From Nosema muscidifuracis (Eukaryota; Microsporidia; Nosematidae): a stretch of 64,000 nucleotides of DNA. Both the position numbers and the translations under genes were made by a program. The stretch lies in contig JAIOKI010000024.1 of the NCBI GenBank assembly GCA_028335825.1, positions 186,001-250,000 of the forward strand, read 5' to 3'. Below, in pieces: positions 34,000-48,650 of this stretch; the stretch's first letter is position 1; each line of letters begins with the position of its first letter. The notes under the pieces were generated by a model. It did no database searches and was not told where the DNA came from. It was given only the letters and a program-made list of their open reading frames with translations.

Positions 34000-36150
34000 A
34001 AATAAACAACATTAAAATGCCAATAAGATTGAAAAAAGCAAATTAAACGAGTATAATTTCATAAAGCGCTATTAATATAGATTGAAGCTTGCAAAAACTA
34101 TGAACCTCAAACTTCTAAGACGATTTAAAGGAAATTGAAGAAATTTCTAGAGGAGTATGAAAGGAAGCTAGTAAATTATTTTGCAGAAAATTAATGTTAC
34201 GACTCAAATTAATAAAAATAAGAAACGTTTTATCAGAAGAGCTAAAAATTATTCGAAAAAATCATTTATCAATGAGGATTTTAGGTTATAAAGCACAAGA
34301 AAATAAAAGAATACATATAATAAGCTATAATATATGAATATAAAAATTTTACTAGTGTGAAAACTCACTTATTTAATAAAACGGGTGGCGTAAGATAAAG
34401 AGAAGTAGTTAATAGGCAGAGAACTCATAAGATTCTATGAAATAACCTAGAAACCACATTAATTGACTATATAAATAAAAATAGTGACGAATACATTTTA
34501 ATTTATTCTTTAACCACCTATCTTATATACAAAAAGTGATACAAAACGCACAAAGAACATATCAAACAATAAAATACAGGATCAAGGCATAATAGAATTG
34601 GTAAAAAAGATTTGGAGGAAAATTACGCATATAAAGATGATATTTCAATAGTTGATAAGGCAAAATTGGTAACTAAACAATTCATCTAAAAAATAAAAAT
34701 CGCAAGAAGAGTCATAAAAAAGTACTTTAAGCTGCTATCATAAAATCTGAAATCATGGAAGTAGAATCCATATTAAACGATAAAATACTAATTTACAAAA
34801 ATAAACTGCAATGATACAAAAAGGCTTGATTTTAAGGAAATTTTCAAACTCTCACCAACTGGAAAGATGCAGATCTAGATTGCATATTTTATTTCAATTT
34901 TAAAATTTGAAATATCTACACATATATACCTACCAAGTAATTAAGAAAAATTGTTTGAAAAAAAGAGAAAGTAGAATGGCTATGCAAAAAATAACACATT
35001 TAATACCCAAAAAAAGAATTAAAGAAAGGCGCTTTAGATCATTTACAAAATAATAATGACAATTTGTGTGACAAAATTTATTGAAAACATAGAAATGATC
35101 TGAAACGCTCAAGACGCAAAGAAATAATCTATAAGAAATATTCCTCTAATAAAAATATGTTAAAGTCATTAAGACAACATGGATAGATGTTAAGAAGACT
35201 TTTTGTTTAATTAATAGTGATTACATGTAACAGTATGTAGAACAACCGAAAATTCTAAGATGAATAAGAGAATTCTTAAAAGAGTTCATAAATCAAATGA
35301 ATCTAAGAATTTTTTAATATAATAATAAAATCTTGTTGGGAAATAGACAGAAGAAACCCAAAAGAATAGCTTATTACTTATACTTTTCATAGCCATAATG
35401 AAATTCTTAATCCAGTGGCTAAATGCTATGTTTCCACAAACACAAATGCCTATCAATGAAAAGAAAAGATATAGCTTCAACCCCTTATCATTTATACAAG
35501 AAGTATTCAAGATAATAGTTGAAGAGACCAAGTTTTTTAAAGCTGCGGAATATAAATTAACGCTACGAAATTATCATTCAACTTCATACTAATCGTTCGG
35601 GTGCAGTTATGCTTAATGACAATGACTGTTATAATAATTTAAGAATTGCCGAAAATAAAAAAGATAGCCAAGATATTATTATATACCTACTTAATAGAAC
35701 TAGACTAATGGGATCTATCAATTAGTTTGCGATCTCTTGTTTAACTATCGCATAGACTTATATGATATAGAACCTGCATACTTCTAAGCCTCAGACACAT
35801 GATATTAGACAAATATCAACAAAATAGAAAAAGTATCTACAACCTTCCTGAAAGAAGAAATTATGTCTTAACGAAAAAGATCTAAATAGAGGAATATCAT
35901 GTATAGAATCCAAATCTGAGAGTTCTTTTTTAATATTAAACATGCTGCCTAGAAATACAAAAAGATATATCATATAAGAGCGGCAATTTTAGAAGTCAAC
36001 AAAGACCAAGGAACGCACCTTAAGACAATTCCGAGTTTTTTAAAAAAAAAATACGGGCTGAATGAGTTTAATCTCGAATCTTTAGAAGAGCTCGGTGCAC
36101 AAGACCGAATAACAAAATAAACCAAAAGATGTTACATATGAAGTTTCCTA
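34000..36150 (+). mobile_element. R2/R4-type LINE relic, copy 4
   Basis: Recognisable + strand pieces are an N-terminal block with KSEIMEVESILNDKILIYKN (about 34,745-34,804), a post-active-site block within the open frame 35,398-35,592 (MPINEKKRYSFNPLSFIQEV then VEETKFFKAAEYKL, matching the RT thumb region of the family), and a later block KDQGTHLKTIPSFLKKKYGL near 36,000-36,060. Large parts of the RT are missing or unreadable. It is decayed with many stops. Confidence 0.55.
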
Positions 36151-36649
36151 ACTGCAGATTAAACGAGATAGTATATATAGATGAATCCTGATGTGGTTAT
36201 ATAAAGATAATAATACTGTCAGAAATGAAGCAAATTTTGCTTTTTTGCCATATAGAAACATGTTCTACAATGATCCACATGCTAATAAGATGTTAGGTTA
36301 TGAGAATATATAATTAAATTGTGAAGTGTATGTATTTGTTAATGTGTAAAAATATAATGTAGAACCCTCAAGGAATAAACTAAAAGGTCACTAATACTCA
36401 GTGCAGCAGATTGTTTATAATAATTATGTAGAAATAAGGGTTGAGATACATTTAAGACAGACATAATGACCATAAATAAACGAAAAAAAAAGAGTTATTT
36501 ACAATATAATATTCGGCAAGTTAAATAGAAAAAACCGAGAAAGTGTGACTTACTAACCAATAACCACTCTCTTATACGTGGCTATAAAAGTAAAATAATT
36601 ATTTTTGTTATAACTTTGTATGAGATAACAACAAAATACAATGATAAAT

Positions 36650-39560
36650 ATTGAAAAATTATAGGATTAAATTCAATCAAATAAACTAAAGAAGACTTTG
36701 AAGAGTATTTCGCTCAACTATAGACGCAAAGGCGAGTTTCAGTTAAAGAAATACCGAAATAAGCGATAAAAATCAGAGGCTTAATAGTATTTTGGCATAG
36801 TAAGATAAAATAGCTCCCAATAAATAATTTATATATTCGTTTATCATCATTTGTTATATTTTATAAAACTTAAATTACGTTAAATTCTAATATGGTGGCA
36901 GTCAAAACAGTTGAATTGTCGAGTGATGATTGTGGCTTGAAAATAATAGAATTAAAGAGTGTAACAAAGTGTTATGAAGGAAGGAGATTTTTGAGAGGTC
37001 GAGAAGAGAGTTAAAAAAAGAAGTGGATGAGTTGAGGAAAAAAATGATAATAAGAGTCAGAGAATAGGAAAGAAGAGCTAAAGAATATCAAGAGTTTACA
37101 GAGAAAATATTAATACAATGATGAAATCAACTAGAAGAAATATTAGATAAAAGAGGTTCGGCATTGAAATGTTTTTACTGCGATAGACTAAGACATATGG
37201 TTAGAACATGATATTTGAAGAAGTCTAAGAATAAATATAATTATAATGATAAAGTGATTATAAGTATGTAAATTTAAGCTGCGAAAGTGGCACAGAAGTA
37301 ATATATGAAAGAATTTATATGGTTATTTAAGTTTAAAAAGAGATTTAAGAATACGAAGAACAACAAAAGAAAAAGATTAGTTTATATTAATAAATTTAAA
37401 GAGGTTAAAGTGCAAAATAGTGGTAAGATAATTATAGAGAAAGGAATTTTTTCAAGAAGGACGATTTTGTCACAAGCTTGAACAACTTGAAGCATTTGTA
37501 AGATTTAAAAAGAAGTAAACTTAATAGAAGATCGATATCTACATATAGAGCTCCGATGATAGTATTATATTGGTAAGCAATTTAAAAATCTCTAAGATAT
37601 AGTAGAAAAGAATGATTGTCGATTATCAAATATAAATGATATGGATAGAGCGATACAAGGCGCAAAATTCATTACTTTTTTATATTTAAAGGATGGATTT
37701 TATAATATTGAAATTAGGGTGTAAGATAAAGTCGGGACTGAATTTGAGTTTAATTTTCAAGTGTATGAGTAAAGTTCAAGGGTATATGAGGTATAAAAAT
37801 CGCTAAAGATATTACAATGTATAATAAATAGAGATTTATATAGACAACATTGTTGTATATAATACTAGTATTCAAAATATGATCGGTTTTTTAAAGAAGT
37901 GTTAAAAAAATTAAAGGATGATATAAAGCTAACCGCTACTAAAATTCAATTTTATGAAAAAAATGAAATTACTGCGAGTTATCTCAATGAAGTGAATATT
38001 ACTTCATCTGAAATAAATAACAACGAGGATTTAGAATTCCTAGTTCCAATAGAAATTTCAGATGTAAGAAGATTTTTTAGGTCTAACAGTATGTTTCTAG
38101 GAATTTGTAAATAATTTGCCTGGAGAAATAATTGACTTAACTCATAGTTTGAGGGCAATGGTAAAAACTGAAAATGAATAAAAGATATGAATGAAGAGTT
38201 TAAAAATGAAATTAATATTGAGTATATTACAAAGAATTTTTACTAAGGACTAATGCTAGTAATATTGTAATAAGCACTTTTCTATTACAAAAAAATAATA
38301 AGGAGATAGATCCGGTACAATGAATCTCTAAGAAATTTACTTCAACAGAAATCAAGTATAGAATATTAGCATAAGAAATGTATGTCATATTTTGGGCAGT
38401 AAAAAAGTTGAGTATGAACTTAGAAGAAAAAGGTTCAAACTACAAACAAACCACAAAGCTTTGGCAGAAATTAGGAATATGACAGTTTTTACTAATGTAA
38501 AAGTAAATAGATGGGCAGAGATACAAGAGTTTAATTTCGAAACTAATTATAGGAAACCGGGAGAAATAATGGTGGCGGATGGCCATAGTAGATTTTATAC
38601 AACAGATGAAGTGAAAAAAAGAATGGTAAAGTAAAAAGAGATGGGTAAACAAAAGGTAAAAGAAACAAACATTTAATGAATTTGATAATGGAAGGAAATT
38701 AAAGAGATTCCGACCGAAGAAATAAGCGAAAATCGATATATTATTGTCATGCAAAATTAAGCCATAGATTTAAGACAACAGTTTATTAATGTTTTTAGAA
38801 AAAGACATCATTGACCATGAATGAAGAATCAGATTTATGAGGTGATAAGAAGGTGTGAACCCTGTTAGAAACACGATGATGAATTAGTGAATTTATAAGT
38901 ATTACAAGATATTTAACAAAGTATAATAGAATATGATTGTATTTAGAGAATATAATGTCCTGAAAGTCGTTGCCGTAGATTAACAGACTAAAAGACTGTG
39001 GGATAAAGTATCAGAAAATACAAAGGCTATAAATATTGTGAATTTTTTGAAAAAATTGTAGACAAGGAAAGAAGCTTAAAGAAATTATTACAGATAATGT
39101 GAATGATGTTTAAAATGAAGATATGAAGGATATAAGCAGAAAATTAAATATAAAATACTAAAAAGTATTCATAGAACTAAAAGAATTGTAAGCGCGATGA
39201 GAATATGCATTTTAAGAGTAAAAAAGATTTGATTAAAAAGAAAATAGTTTCGGAAGGTAGGCACGCAATTAAAATCAAAAAGGACACAGGGAGCTATAAA
39301 AAGACCTAAAAGTTAGAGTAACGAAGAAAGAGAATTTTATGAATTCAATAAATACAGTAAAGGATGATTTTTAGATTTGAAGAAAATAGAAGAAGTTTGT
39401 GAGAAAAATACATACATTATTAAAATAGAAAACAGAAAATATGTTTAGAAAATACAATATGATCTGAAAGATATAGTGTAAAGAAGTTTATTGCATGAAT
39501 GAGATTAACCGTCTGAATAAGGTTGTTATATTTTACGAAAACCTAATTATATTAAGTTCT
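36650..39560 (+). mobile_element. Ty3/gypsy fossil, gag to integrase
   Basis: In order on the + strand: a gag nucleocapsid zinc knuckle (CFYCDRLRHM... near 37,170), a charged linker and probable protease region, and worn reverse transcriptase. Then comes an RNase H end (38,392-38,634 open frame, with LQTNHKALAEI and the WAEIQEFNFETNYRKPGE block), and an integrase-like region to about 39,500. No LTR pair could be identified. It is broken with many breaks and is old, though the RNase H block is quite readable. Confidence 0.65.
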
Positions 39561-40950
39561 AATATCATTTATTAGCACTGTTTGCTGTGGATGATGCATA
39601 CACTAATTCCTAAGTTTCTGTAAGACACAAAAGAAGAGGTATTTAATAAATTAATTTTATCGGTTTCTCTATTATTTTAATACTAAGTCATAATAATATC
39701 CTTTCTTTGAGTCTTCGATTTATATTTTAAGCTAATTAAATATAAACACATCTCTCGTTTGGGCTTACAATTCATAAAGTTATTGTAATCTTAGTAAAAT
39801 ACTAATCGAAAAAAGACAAAAGCGTATATTAAGAGACAATACTTAAAAGTTTACTCTATTAATAGGATTATAATTCTCCAAATATATTGTAAAATGAGCT
39901 GCTTAAAATTTCTAAATTATTCAAGTCTTTTATAGAGTGTTCTTATTATGTAAGTTAATACTTTGTTTATTTCTTTCATGCTTGAGGTAAGCTGACCATT
40001 TTATATTTTACTTTCATATAAAAATTAATTACAAATAAGAAAATTTGAGAAATTTTTGGAGACAATGTTTTTATTTTTAAATTGTAAAGCTATTTGTCTT
40101 CACATATGATGTAATTTTTACTTAAAATATTTCATTATATTATAGATCAAATCAACAAAATTACTGATTATTTTTCTAAACTCAGGCATCTTTAATAAGT
40201 TGGGTAGTGACATAGTGCTCGATAATGTGACCTGTTCTAAAGTAAAACCCTAAAGAACTCATATAACACTCGTCGATTTTCTCTGAAAGACTTTGCTTGT
40301 TTTTATATTCAAAACTTTATTTTCTTGATTGCTTGATGGTAGTAGCAGATTCTCCATATTTTTTATTTATATCTTAAAATTTCTAGAATTCTCTGAACTA
40401 AATTACGTATGTAAATTTCTAATCAAAATTAATTCTTAATATATTTTAATTGTTTATAACACGCGTCATTAGATTAAGAAATAAAATTATTAAAAAATAT
40501 AATAACTTTAACACCATACCAAACAAGAGCAATAAAAAGATTAGTTGAATAAATTTTTTATAAACAATCGTCTAAAGAGAAAGCCAAGCCTGGAACTATC
40601 AAAACTCTTAAGATCTACTGCATCCGTAACAATACAACAGGTATTATACAATATGTTATAATGTTGTTTTGACGTTTTAACTAAAAATAAAGACTAATAT
40701 TTTAATAAATTTGTTCACTTTTATTCTATCTTTCGGACAGAACTATCTCTCAATCATGCCTTTTAAAAATTTCATCTTAATATCTTTATTTCTGAGATTA
40801 ATGTTCATCCTAAACGTTAATCATGAAACTATCCTAAGCCTGATATGTTTCAGGCAAAATTATTATATAAGGTTACACAGCTATTATTCGCGCATTTAGT
40901 TACAAGTTTTAAATTATAATATTTAACTTTTAATTTTTATTTCATTTCTT
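39561..40950. other. AT-rich stretch, nothing recognised
   Basis: No motif or repeat can be assigned. A short open frame at 40,711-40,899 (+) gives a hydrophobic peptide with no further support. Confidence 0.4.
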
Positions 40951-40999
40951 TAATAATTTATTGACTCATTATAATTGATTATTGATTTTGACAATAGAC

Positions 41000-43900
41000 A
41001 TTCTATTTAGGATTCATGTTCTTACAGAAATTGCTCTATTTTTATTCATATTTTACCAATCAAAATACATCAGTAGATTCTATATTAATGATACGACAAT
41101 TATATAGCCATCATGTTTCTTTAAGTAAATTTAAATCGGGATCAAATCATATAGACCTTAATAAGTCAAGTAATTATAAACTCATCCTATTCTAAAATAA
41201 TTTATTTTATAAATAAAAATTATTTAGAGAAAAGAAAAAGGCGGAAATGAAAATTGGCAAAAATAATGTCAAGAAAAAACAATAGAAAGAGTTTTTCGTC
41301 TGCATCTTGACCAATATATTTGATTAGTCACCTTAAATGAGCCCACAACACATTTAATCTTTTCTATTTATTTTTTATCACTTTTTCGTATATTTAAATT
41401 TCAAAAATAAAATCCTTGTATCTTACACATAATAAAGTTATACTGAATTAGTATTAGAACTGTACACTTCTTTTTTAATGAGTAATTAAAGCCTTCAGCT
41501 TAATTATTATTAAATGGAATGTCATTTGAGATTATTTCACAAAAAATTCTTTATAAACCAACTAACATAGAAATAATTTTAAATTTTTTATTTATACCTC
41601 TTCAAATAGTTATAGATATTTTTTTACTGTTTCTAAAAAATTCAAATTAAGAACATATTTTTAATCTTAGTGTATAATAAACTTATATATTATAAAATAT
41701 CATGAGTTTATTGCGCCAAAAATATTATTTTGACTAAATTTTCAATGCCTACTTTGAGTGTAAATTGGATATGTGTAAAATTTCTGATAGGTAGAAGGTC
41801 AGTACATAGATATCTTTTTATGATGCTCTTAGTCATGCTTATAGATGTTCTTTAAGCGTTTAATGTTTATTTAGCCTTTTATGTCGTGACCACTTTTTTT
41901 GTATGAGTGTGATTTCATCTTTCTTTTATTATGATAATAAATATTTATATAAAATAACTTCTAGAATATTACTTTTAAGTAATATCAAATTAGTCATCGT
42001 AGTTTTGTTAAATAATGCCACAAGATATCTTAATTCTAGTTGAAACCATTTTTAAAACTACATTATTTGTTATGCATTTTATTTTTTATAACAGTCGCAT
42101 AAATGGTAATGTTTATCTAAAAAAAAACTTAATTATAATATTAATTCTCATAGAAGAAATCAAACAACGCCGTATTAGACATCGAATATGGTTGATACGA
42201 GTGTAGTTTAGGCAAAAGAATATGTGAAAACAGTCTTTAATAGATTATCTGATACTTTGATACATAAAATTGAAAGTTTTGTAAGTAATGGAAGCATAGT
42301 ACATACAGATGAATGAAAGACCATAATTTATAAAATAGAAAGATTGCGATAATTATACGATTACTCATAAATATAGGTTCAGGGATTCTATGACTTGCAT
42401 GTATACCCAGAATGTAAAAAGCTTCAATAATAAAATTAAATCTGATATCAAAAGGTGTAATAATAAGATGCAACAAACATTTTCAACATTTTTCTTAGAT
42501 ACCTATAATATGAAGCATTTAATAAATTACAGGAAATTATTTAATTCATGTAATTTATCTCTTAATCAAATTTACGTTGAAAACATAAATTTTTATAGAG
42601 TAATGAAATTGTATGATACATTAATATTTTTCTTCTTTAGTACTATCCATAATATTTTTAATTATAAGATATAACGCTTAATATATCCTTCATTTCACAA
42701 CTTACTATCTAGGAGTTGTTTGGTAAATCATATCCATGAAGCTTTTCTACTTAAATGTTTAATCCGATTTTCTCTTATTATTTTCTACTTTATTAAAACA
42801 GAGTCGCCTACATATAATTTCTCTTCTTCTAGAATAAATATGTACTTACTTTTCAATTTCATGATACCTTGAAATTGAGCTTATTTTACTACTAAAGTTT
42901 TTCTTTGTAAAATATATTGAGGGTTCGCATATTAATTAGCGAATTCTTCATCAAATTATAAACTTCGATAATCCCGGCCTTTTCTCTTATATTAAAATTC
43001 TTTAAAAGATTATTTATTACCTTTTATAAAGTTCAATCACACGTTACACTCTATTGTAGACTGATTATGAATAGGTAAAATAAAATGCAGCTTTTCTCCT
43101 TCTTTAATTCTCTATTGACGCATTATTTTACTTAAGTTTTCTTTTTACTAATTTATAATTAATGTTTCTATGTTAATATTCTTATGAATTTCATTTACAA
43201 AATAAACTATAATTTAGCCATCTTTGCTTTTCAGAATTTCAGTTCATCCTTTCCTAAAAATAATTATCTCCTGAAATAATGTACTTTACTTAAATGGTTC
43301 AATTATATCCGCTGTTGCCTTTTTACTTAAGAAAATATGATTTACCAAATGATTCTTCTTTTACTTTTTGGATTGAACATTTTACATTTTATGAATTTAC
43401 TTATTCATCTTTTACCATTTTACTTAAATTGTTCAAATACAACTTTGACACCCCGATGAATCAATTATTTATTCTTTTCTGTATTTTTTACTCCTCTTTA
43501 ATAATTCCCCGTTTACACTCTCAATTACTTTTTTCAGAATTACCTATAAACAATTGACATATACTGTCTGCATGAGACATGTTGACTTCTTTTATATAAA
43601 TTGATCTAAAATCAAATCTATTAGTTATTCCAACCATTTATGTATTCTTGATGAATCTATTTTCACTATTAAATGCTTCTGAAGCTATGTGATCTGTATA
43701 TAATAACAAATCTCTAGAATAATAAAAATAATTAAAGCGTCTCATTCCTCAAAATTTATCTAGGCATTTTTCCTACCGATAATATAATCATTTGCAGCTT
43801 AAATATTCTTCTAGATGCGAAGACAATCAGATATTTAATTTCGTTAAATTTCCGTGATATTATCGCAGAAATTCCTGTTTGACAAGAATTTGTATATAAA

Positions 43901-45400
43901 ATAAACCTCTAGTTAATATCGGGTTACGATAGTAAGTGATATTGTATTCTATAAACTTCTTTTCAATCTTCGAAAGATTCTTCTTATTCGTTTTGCCACA
44001 TAAATTGTAATGAAGATTGTTTTATCATATAATAGGCCAGATATTCAAGATCTCTCTGAAATACATTTTAATTTATGAGTTAAATAAATAATTAAAATGA
44101 TTTATAATCTATGGTTTGTACTTTATAATATCTAGGCATAATTTTGTTCTTACTTATTATAAAAAAATCAATTTTATCTTGTCTATTGATTTCTAATTTA
44201 TGCTATTTAAATTACTATTTAACTTTGAGTAACATCTTATTATGTTCCTTGATATTCTTTTAATGTATTAAAATATCATAAACATAAACCAAACATGACC
44301 TATCAATTTCAGATCTTAGAAAAGTATCCACATGCCGCTAAAATATTGCAGAGGTGTTTCTAATCTCAATGGCATCCCATTAGTATAACATGTTCTTAAA
44401 TCTAAAACATGTTTAATGCGTATTACTTTATTTAAATGGTTTTTTGTAATAGTGCATCTTTAAATCTATTATTGAAAACCAATTAGGATAATGTAAACTA
44501 GATAACATCTTGTCAATATGATTTGAATAGATCGTCTAATACCACTAATTTAAAAAAAGCAATCAGATCAGTAGTAATCCTGAGGAAATTACCTGGCTTA
44601 AGTACAGGTCTAATATTATTTAACCATGTAAACTTTGATTACCGTATATAGTTTTAACCAACTTTTTCGCACATAATTTTAACGATACCTTAGTTAATAG
44701 GGGGTTTAACTTCATATTATAGAGATTTTTTGTAATTTGCCATCATTTTTAATAACCTAGGTGCTATTGAAACATTTTTTGTTTTTGGTAAAATCAAAAC
44801 GGCACTCTAAAGATTCTATCACTGTTTTTAAATTTTTATCTCTACATATTTAATTATCGTAAATTTTTCTTTAAGACAAGTAAAATGGATTCTATGGGTC
44901 TTTAAGTTAAGCTTTAGTTTATCAAATATAAATAAAGAATCAATATTTAAACTCGAACCGAATTAGAAACGTCTTTTATTGAGGTTTTACGTATTTTAGT
45001 TTTTTTATTATTCTTTATTTCCTTTTCCCAATTTTCAACTTGATTTACTCTTTTAACTACACTTCCCATGATTTTATTTTTTCGTGATCATTGAAATAGT
45101 TAATATTAATTTCTTAAACATTTATATGATAAAAGATTCTTCTTCCACAAGTATGACGTTTTAATACAGACATATGTTTTTGTCTTGATATTTGTCATCT
45201 TAACTTTAGTTTCTTAATTCATTTCTTAAGCTCTTTTAATTCTCATCATAATAAGCTTAGAGTCTGTAGAGAGAAATAATCCCTCACAAATATCTAATGA
45301 TTTATGTAAACTTAGCTTGTTATATTCGTTATAATTATTTCTTTGTTTCATCGCCTTTGAAATAATATTATTTATCATTCAAAAAAGTCAATAATTGAGT
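41000..45400 (-). mobile_element. Ty3/gypsy fossil, - strand, interrupted by Merlin relic
   Basis: On the - strand, from right to left, a well-readable reverse-transcriptase region lies near 44,240-44,480 (blocks like WFSIIDLKMHYYKK and the active-site neighbourhood). An RNase H-side block (QFMWQNE) lies near 43,990-44,030, and an integrase-end block of the AEGFNYSLKK type near 41,480-41,520. The stretch is long because another element (Merlin-like, about 41,950-42,690) appears inserted. It is broken with many breaks and is old. The borders are estimates. Confidence 0.6.
41950..42690 (+). mobile_element. Merlin-like (IS1016/ISXO2) DNA transposon relic
   Basis: The + strand keeps the C-terminal half of a Merlin-type DDE transposase. 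There is a GMVDTSV-like block at about 42,187, then HTDEWKT (about 42,303-42,320), then YTQNVKSFNNKIKSDIKR (about 42,399-42,452). These correspond to the HTDEW and HTQxVESFNNKIK motifs of this family. The second open frame (42,390-42,674) covers the last part. Stops and a frame shift separate the blocks. Terminal inverted repeats were not found by eye. It lies within a Ty3/gypsy fossil of opposite strand, so it probably inserted into it. Confidence 0.6.
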
Positions 45401-45849
45401 CAAATTTAAGGTAATATTTGTCTTATTCGATTATGTGTTCATTTTCAAATTCATTTTGTTACTCAAACTTACAGTTGTGTTTATAAACACCAATAGTTGT
45501 GTAGATCACAAGAGAATACTATGACTGATTAGTACTTAATCGCATATAATAATCTGCATCATCTTCTGACAATAGTTACTCCGATAAATTAATATCTTAG
45601 ATTTATAAATATTCAGTAAAACTTCGTGAATAAAATAAATTAATGTATAAAGGCTAAAAGTTGTTCTTTGTCTGCTTTCGTAAATTCGGGTTTGTTTAAT
45701 TTATAATTTTCATGTCTTTTTTTGGTTAACAATATTTATATTTGAAAGTTGAAAATAATTAGAATACTCTAAGAGAAATACTCAATTGACTAGCACCAAC
45801 TTCATTCATTTTTTCTAGTTCATATTCTGCGTTTTTAGATTAATAAATG

Positions 45850-48650
45850 ACATAAATATGTTAATGATTTGATTTCTCATTATCACACCGGCACTTCTTT
45901 TCTAAGAGAAAGCGTCTAATATAAAGCTGTATTTTTCTCTAAAATAAGTCTTAAAAATTATTAATTTAAATAATATTTTTTTTCTTTATTTATTTTAATC
46001 CTTTATGATCTGATGTCAGCTTCTATTTCTTAAGTTTACTTAAGTTCCCGCAAATATTTTTTAGTTTTCTCGACATCAATATTTTCCCGGAATAATCCCT
46101 CTCTATAGATTTTCATTGTTAAGCGTTTGAGAGTCATCTTGATTACTTTCGCTTGAACATATGTCTGGATTCTGATGTCAATTTTAAGTTTTGCTATGTA
46201 CTGTATGTCTAATCTTTTTATAACGCTGTCCTAGGTCATCACATAGAAAATTTTCTTTGTCTTATACTTATGTAGTATTCCGTAGTGGTCAGTTAATATA
46301 TCTTACTTATCTTTCTTTCCTATCTCGACCATTCAAAGATAAAAAAATTGTCCGACCTTAGTAATTACTATTTCTTTTTTACTTTATCTAGTACTTAGAT
46401 GCCCTTTTTTTGTATTTTAATTTAATTTCAGTATATATTCTTATGTTAGTCATACACTATTAAAGAGAGTAATTTCTTGTCTTATTGCTGTTGATAATTT
46501 TGTATCTTTGGCAAAACTAAAGATGAATAGTTTTAAGTGCTTCATTATGCCTTCTCATGTGTCATGTTATGTTTTACCGATACTACGAGTACCGGGAATA
46601 ATATAGAAGTGCTACACTTTCGTTTACACAAGACTTAATATAATTAGAACAGCATTATAAACAATGATATACCATCTTTGATAAAGAAGATTGTCTAAAA
46701 TGATTTTTAATTAGTAATAAGCAAGTCAATTCAGTACTTCTACATTATTTTTTAATATTTGTCTAAAAATATAAAAGAGTAAATTAGACCGAGAGGATAA
46801 AAGATTTTAAAACCAATTATTTTTTTTAAAATAACCTGAAATTCCTGGGAATTTGAAAGAACCTGCCACTACATCATGAGATGACATTAAGCCACAATTC
46901 GTCGCTTTATGATCTGCTTTTTTTTACTTTTATCACTACGTTTTAATCATTTTCCTATTTCGCACAATTTAAAGAACGCTTCTTCTCTTAATTAAAAAAT
47001 TTCATTTGTCAACAATCTAGATGATTCCTCAATAAATGTATTTGAGTCTACTTTATTATATACAAGGATTTTTTCAACAAAATTTCTAGCTGTTAGGGAT
47101 GGTCTTATTATATTTGGCTTTCAGGAAAGAGTCAATACATAATATGTGAGCGTTTTCAGTATTTATATGCATAGTATCACATTTCTTTAAAGGTTTGTTT
47201 CTTTTGTAATTTGTTCACTTTTAAACTAAATATTAGTAAGACCTCTTCTTATCTCTTTTCTTTTATGCTTCATGGGATGAAAGTGGTACTTTATGAGAAT
47301 ATTTCTGACCCTATCGTCAAGTTCTATATAAATCAGGTACTCAATCCTATGTTCAAGACTCCGATATGGTAGTTTATTAGGAACAATATGTATCGATTTA
47401 TAACTGAGATCAGATTTCCCTTATTTAGACATGTACCACAAAAATTTCTTTTCATTTTTCTATAGCTTGAGCGATTATAAAGATGTTTTTTTTTCTAAGG
47501 TTTTACCTTCTTTTCTTTCGATTATTATTAAGTATATGCATCCTTTATAATCTGTAGTAGTTTCGTGTTTTACGAGCATGACTCGGTGTTTGTTGCTAAT
47601 TTTTCTTTGACAACTCTGGGTCTACTAATTTAATTTTTTTTTTTTTATCACTTCTTTTAGTATTTCACCATTTTTTTCAGTTAATTTAAAATGTTTCTAA
47701 AATAATAAAAATAAGTGAGTTTAGAGACTATTTAATCATAATATTTACCTTTTTACTTTCTTATTTATTATAACTTCATTATTCTCTCTTTTTCTAGATT
47801 CCATTTCGAAATTAATCTATTAAGAAATCTAGAGATCCAAGGTCAAATTCTATAACTTTCTATACAAAGATATAATATTTGTGATTTACTGAGTCAAATG
47901 TTTTTTTAAATCTATCCATGAGATCTTTTATTGATATTATTGACCATTGATAATAATAATATTTATTTTTTATCTTCTTATACTCTTCTGTGTGTTCTTA
48001 TTTGATTTTCCGAGATGATGTTTTCTCTCCTACTATTGACTTTATCGAAACAAAAGCGATTTTTGTGGTTAGCTATATACATTTGACATGAATATTATTG
48101 GTCTAAAGCTCTTCCTAAGGTAGGATTTCTTATATATATAATGCCCTTATAGAGTAACTCCTTCTGCTTCTCTTTGTGTAAACATATCTGCATATAAATG
48201 ATAAATTATTACTTAATATATTTGCTTTTTATCTTCCGGGAACTCTTTTAAATAAACCTAATTTGCATTTTACTGGTTTAAGCTCTCTCGAAGCATATTC
48301 TTCGTAAAAATATCATTATTGAAGATTAGTTAACATTTTGATATATTAGAGTATTAAATTAATATACGTCTCTCGCCGTTATAATTAAAGCAATACTTTA
48401 ATATGAAGAGCTTGTATTTTAGATATGTAACTTATCTTTGGGAAATAATAATAGAATGATGCTATCCTTCAAATCCTGCCAGATATATTATACGACATAT
48501 CTTTTCTCTTATTAAAATATATAAAAATCAAATAAAAAATATGTCTTAAATAAGTCTTCAGATTTTTCTATCACCTTCAAATTACAAAGTTTGACATGTT
48601 TAACTATTAAAATAGTTTTATTCAAAATTATAGAGTAAAGATCATGAATC
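45850..48650 (-). mobile_element. R2/R4-type LINE relic, copy 5 (- strand)
   Basis: On the - strand, from right to left: an RT entry block KSYLRKSFRPIIFMSNVYS (about 48,070-48,135; family form PKSGKxFRPITxMSNLYK), then DLMDRFKKTFDSVNHKYYIF (about 47,865-47,925; family KKAYDSVDHPY), then a post-RT block IELDDRVRNILIKYHFHPMK (about 47,265-47,325; family DLEVRRILIANKIHLQPA). The order is colinear with the family. The endonuclease end should lie near 45,900-46,600 but is not clear. It is decayed with many stops. Confidence 0.6.

Noticed and set aside
40711-40899. 62-residue frame as a host gene
   Set aside because: It is a hydrophobic peptide in T-rich DNA, with no start motif and no homologous block.
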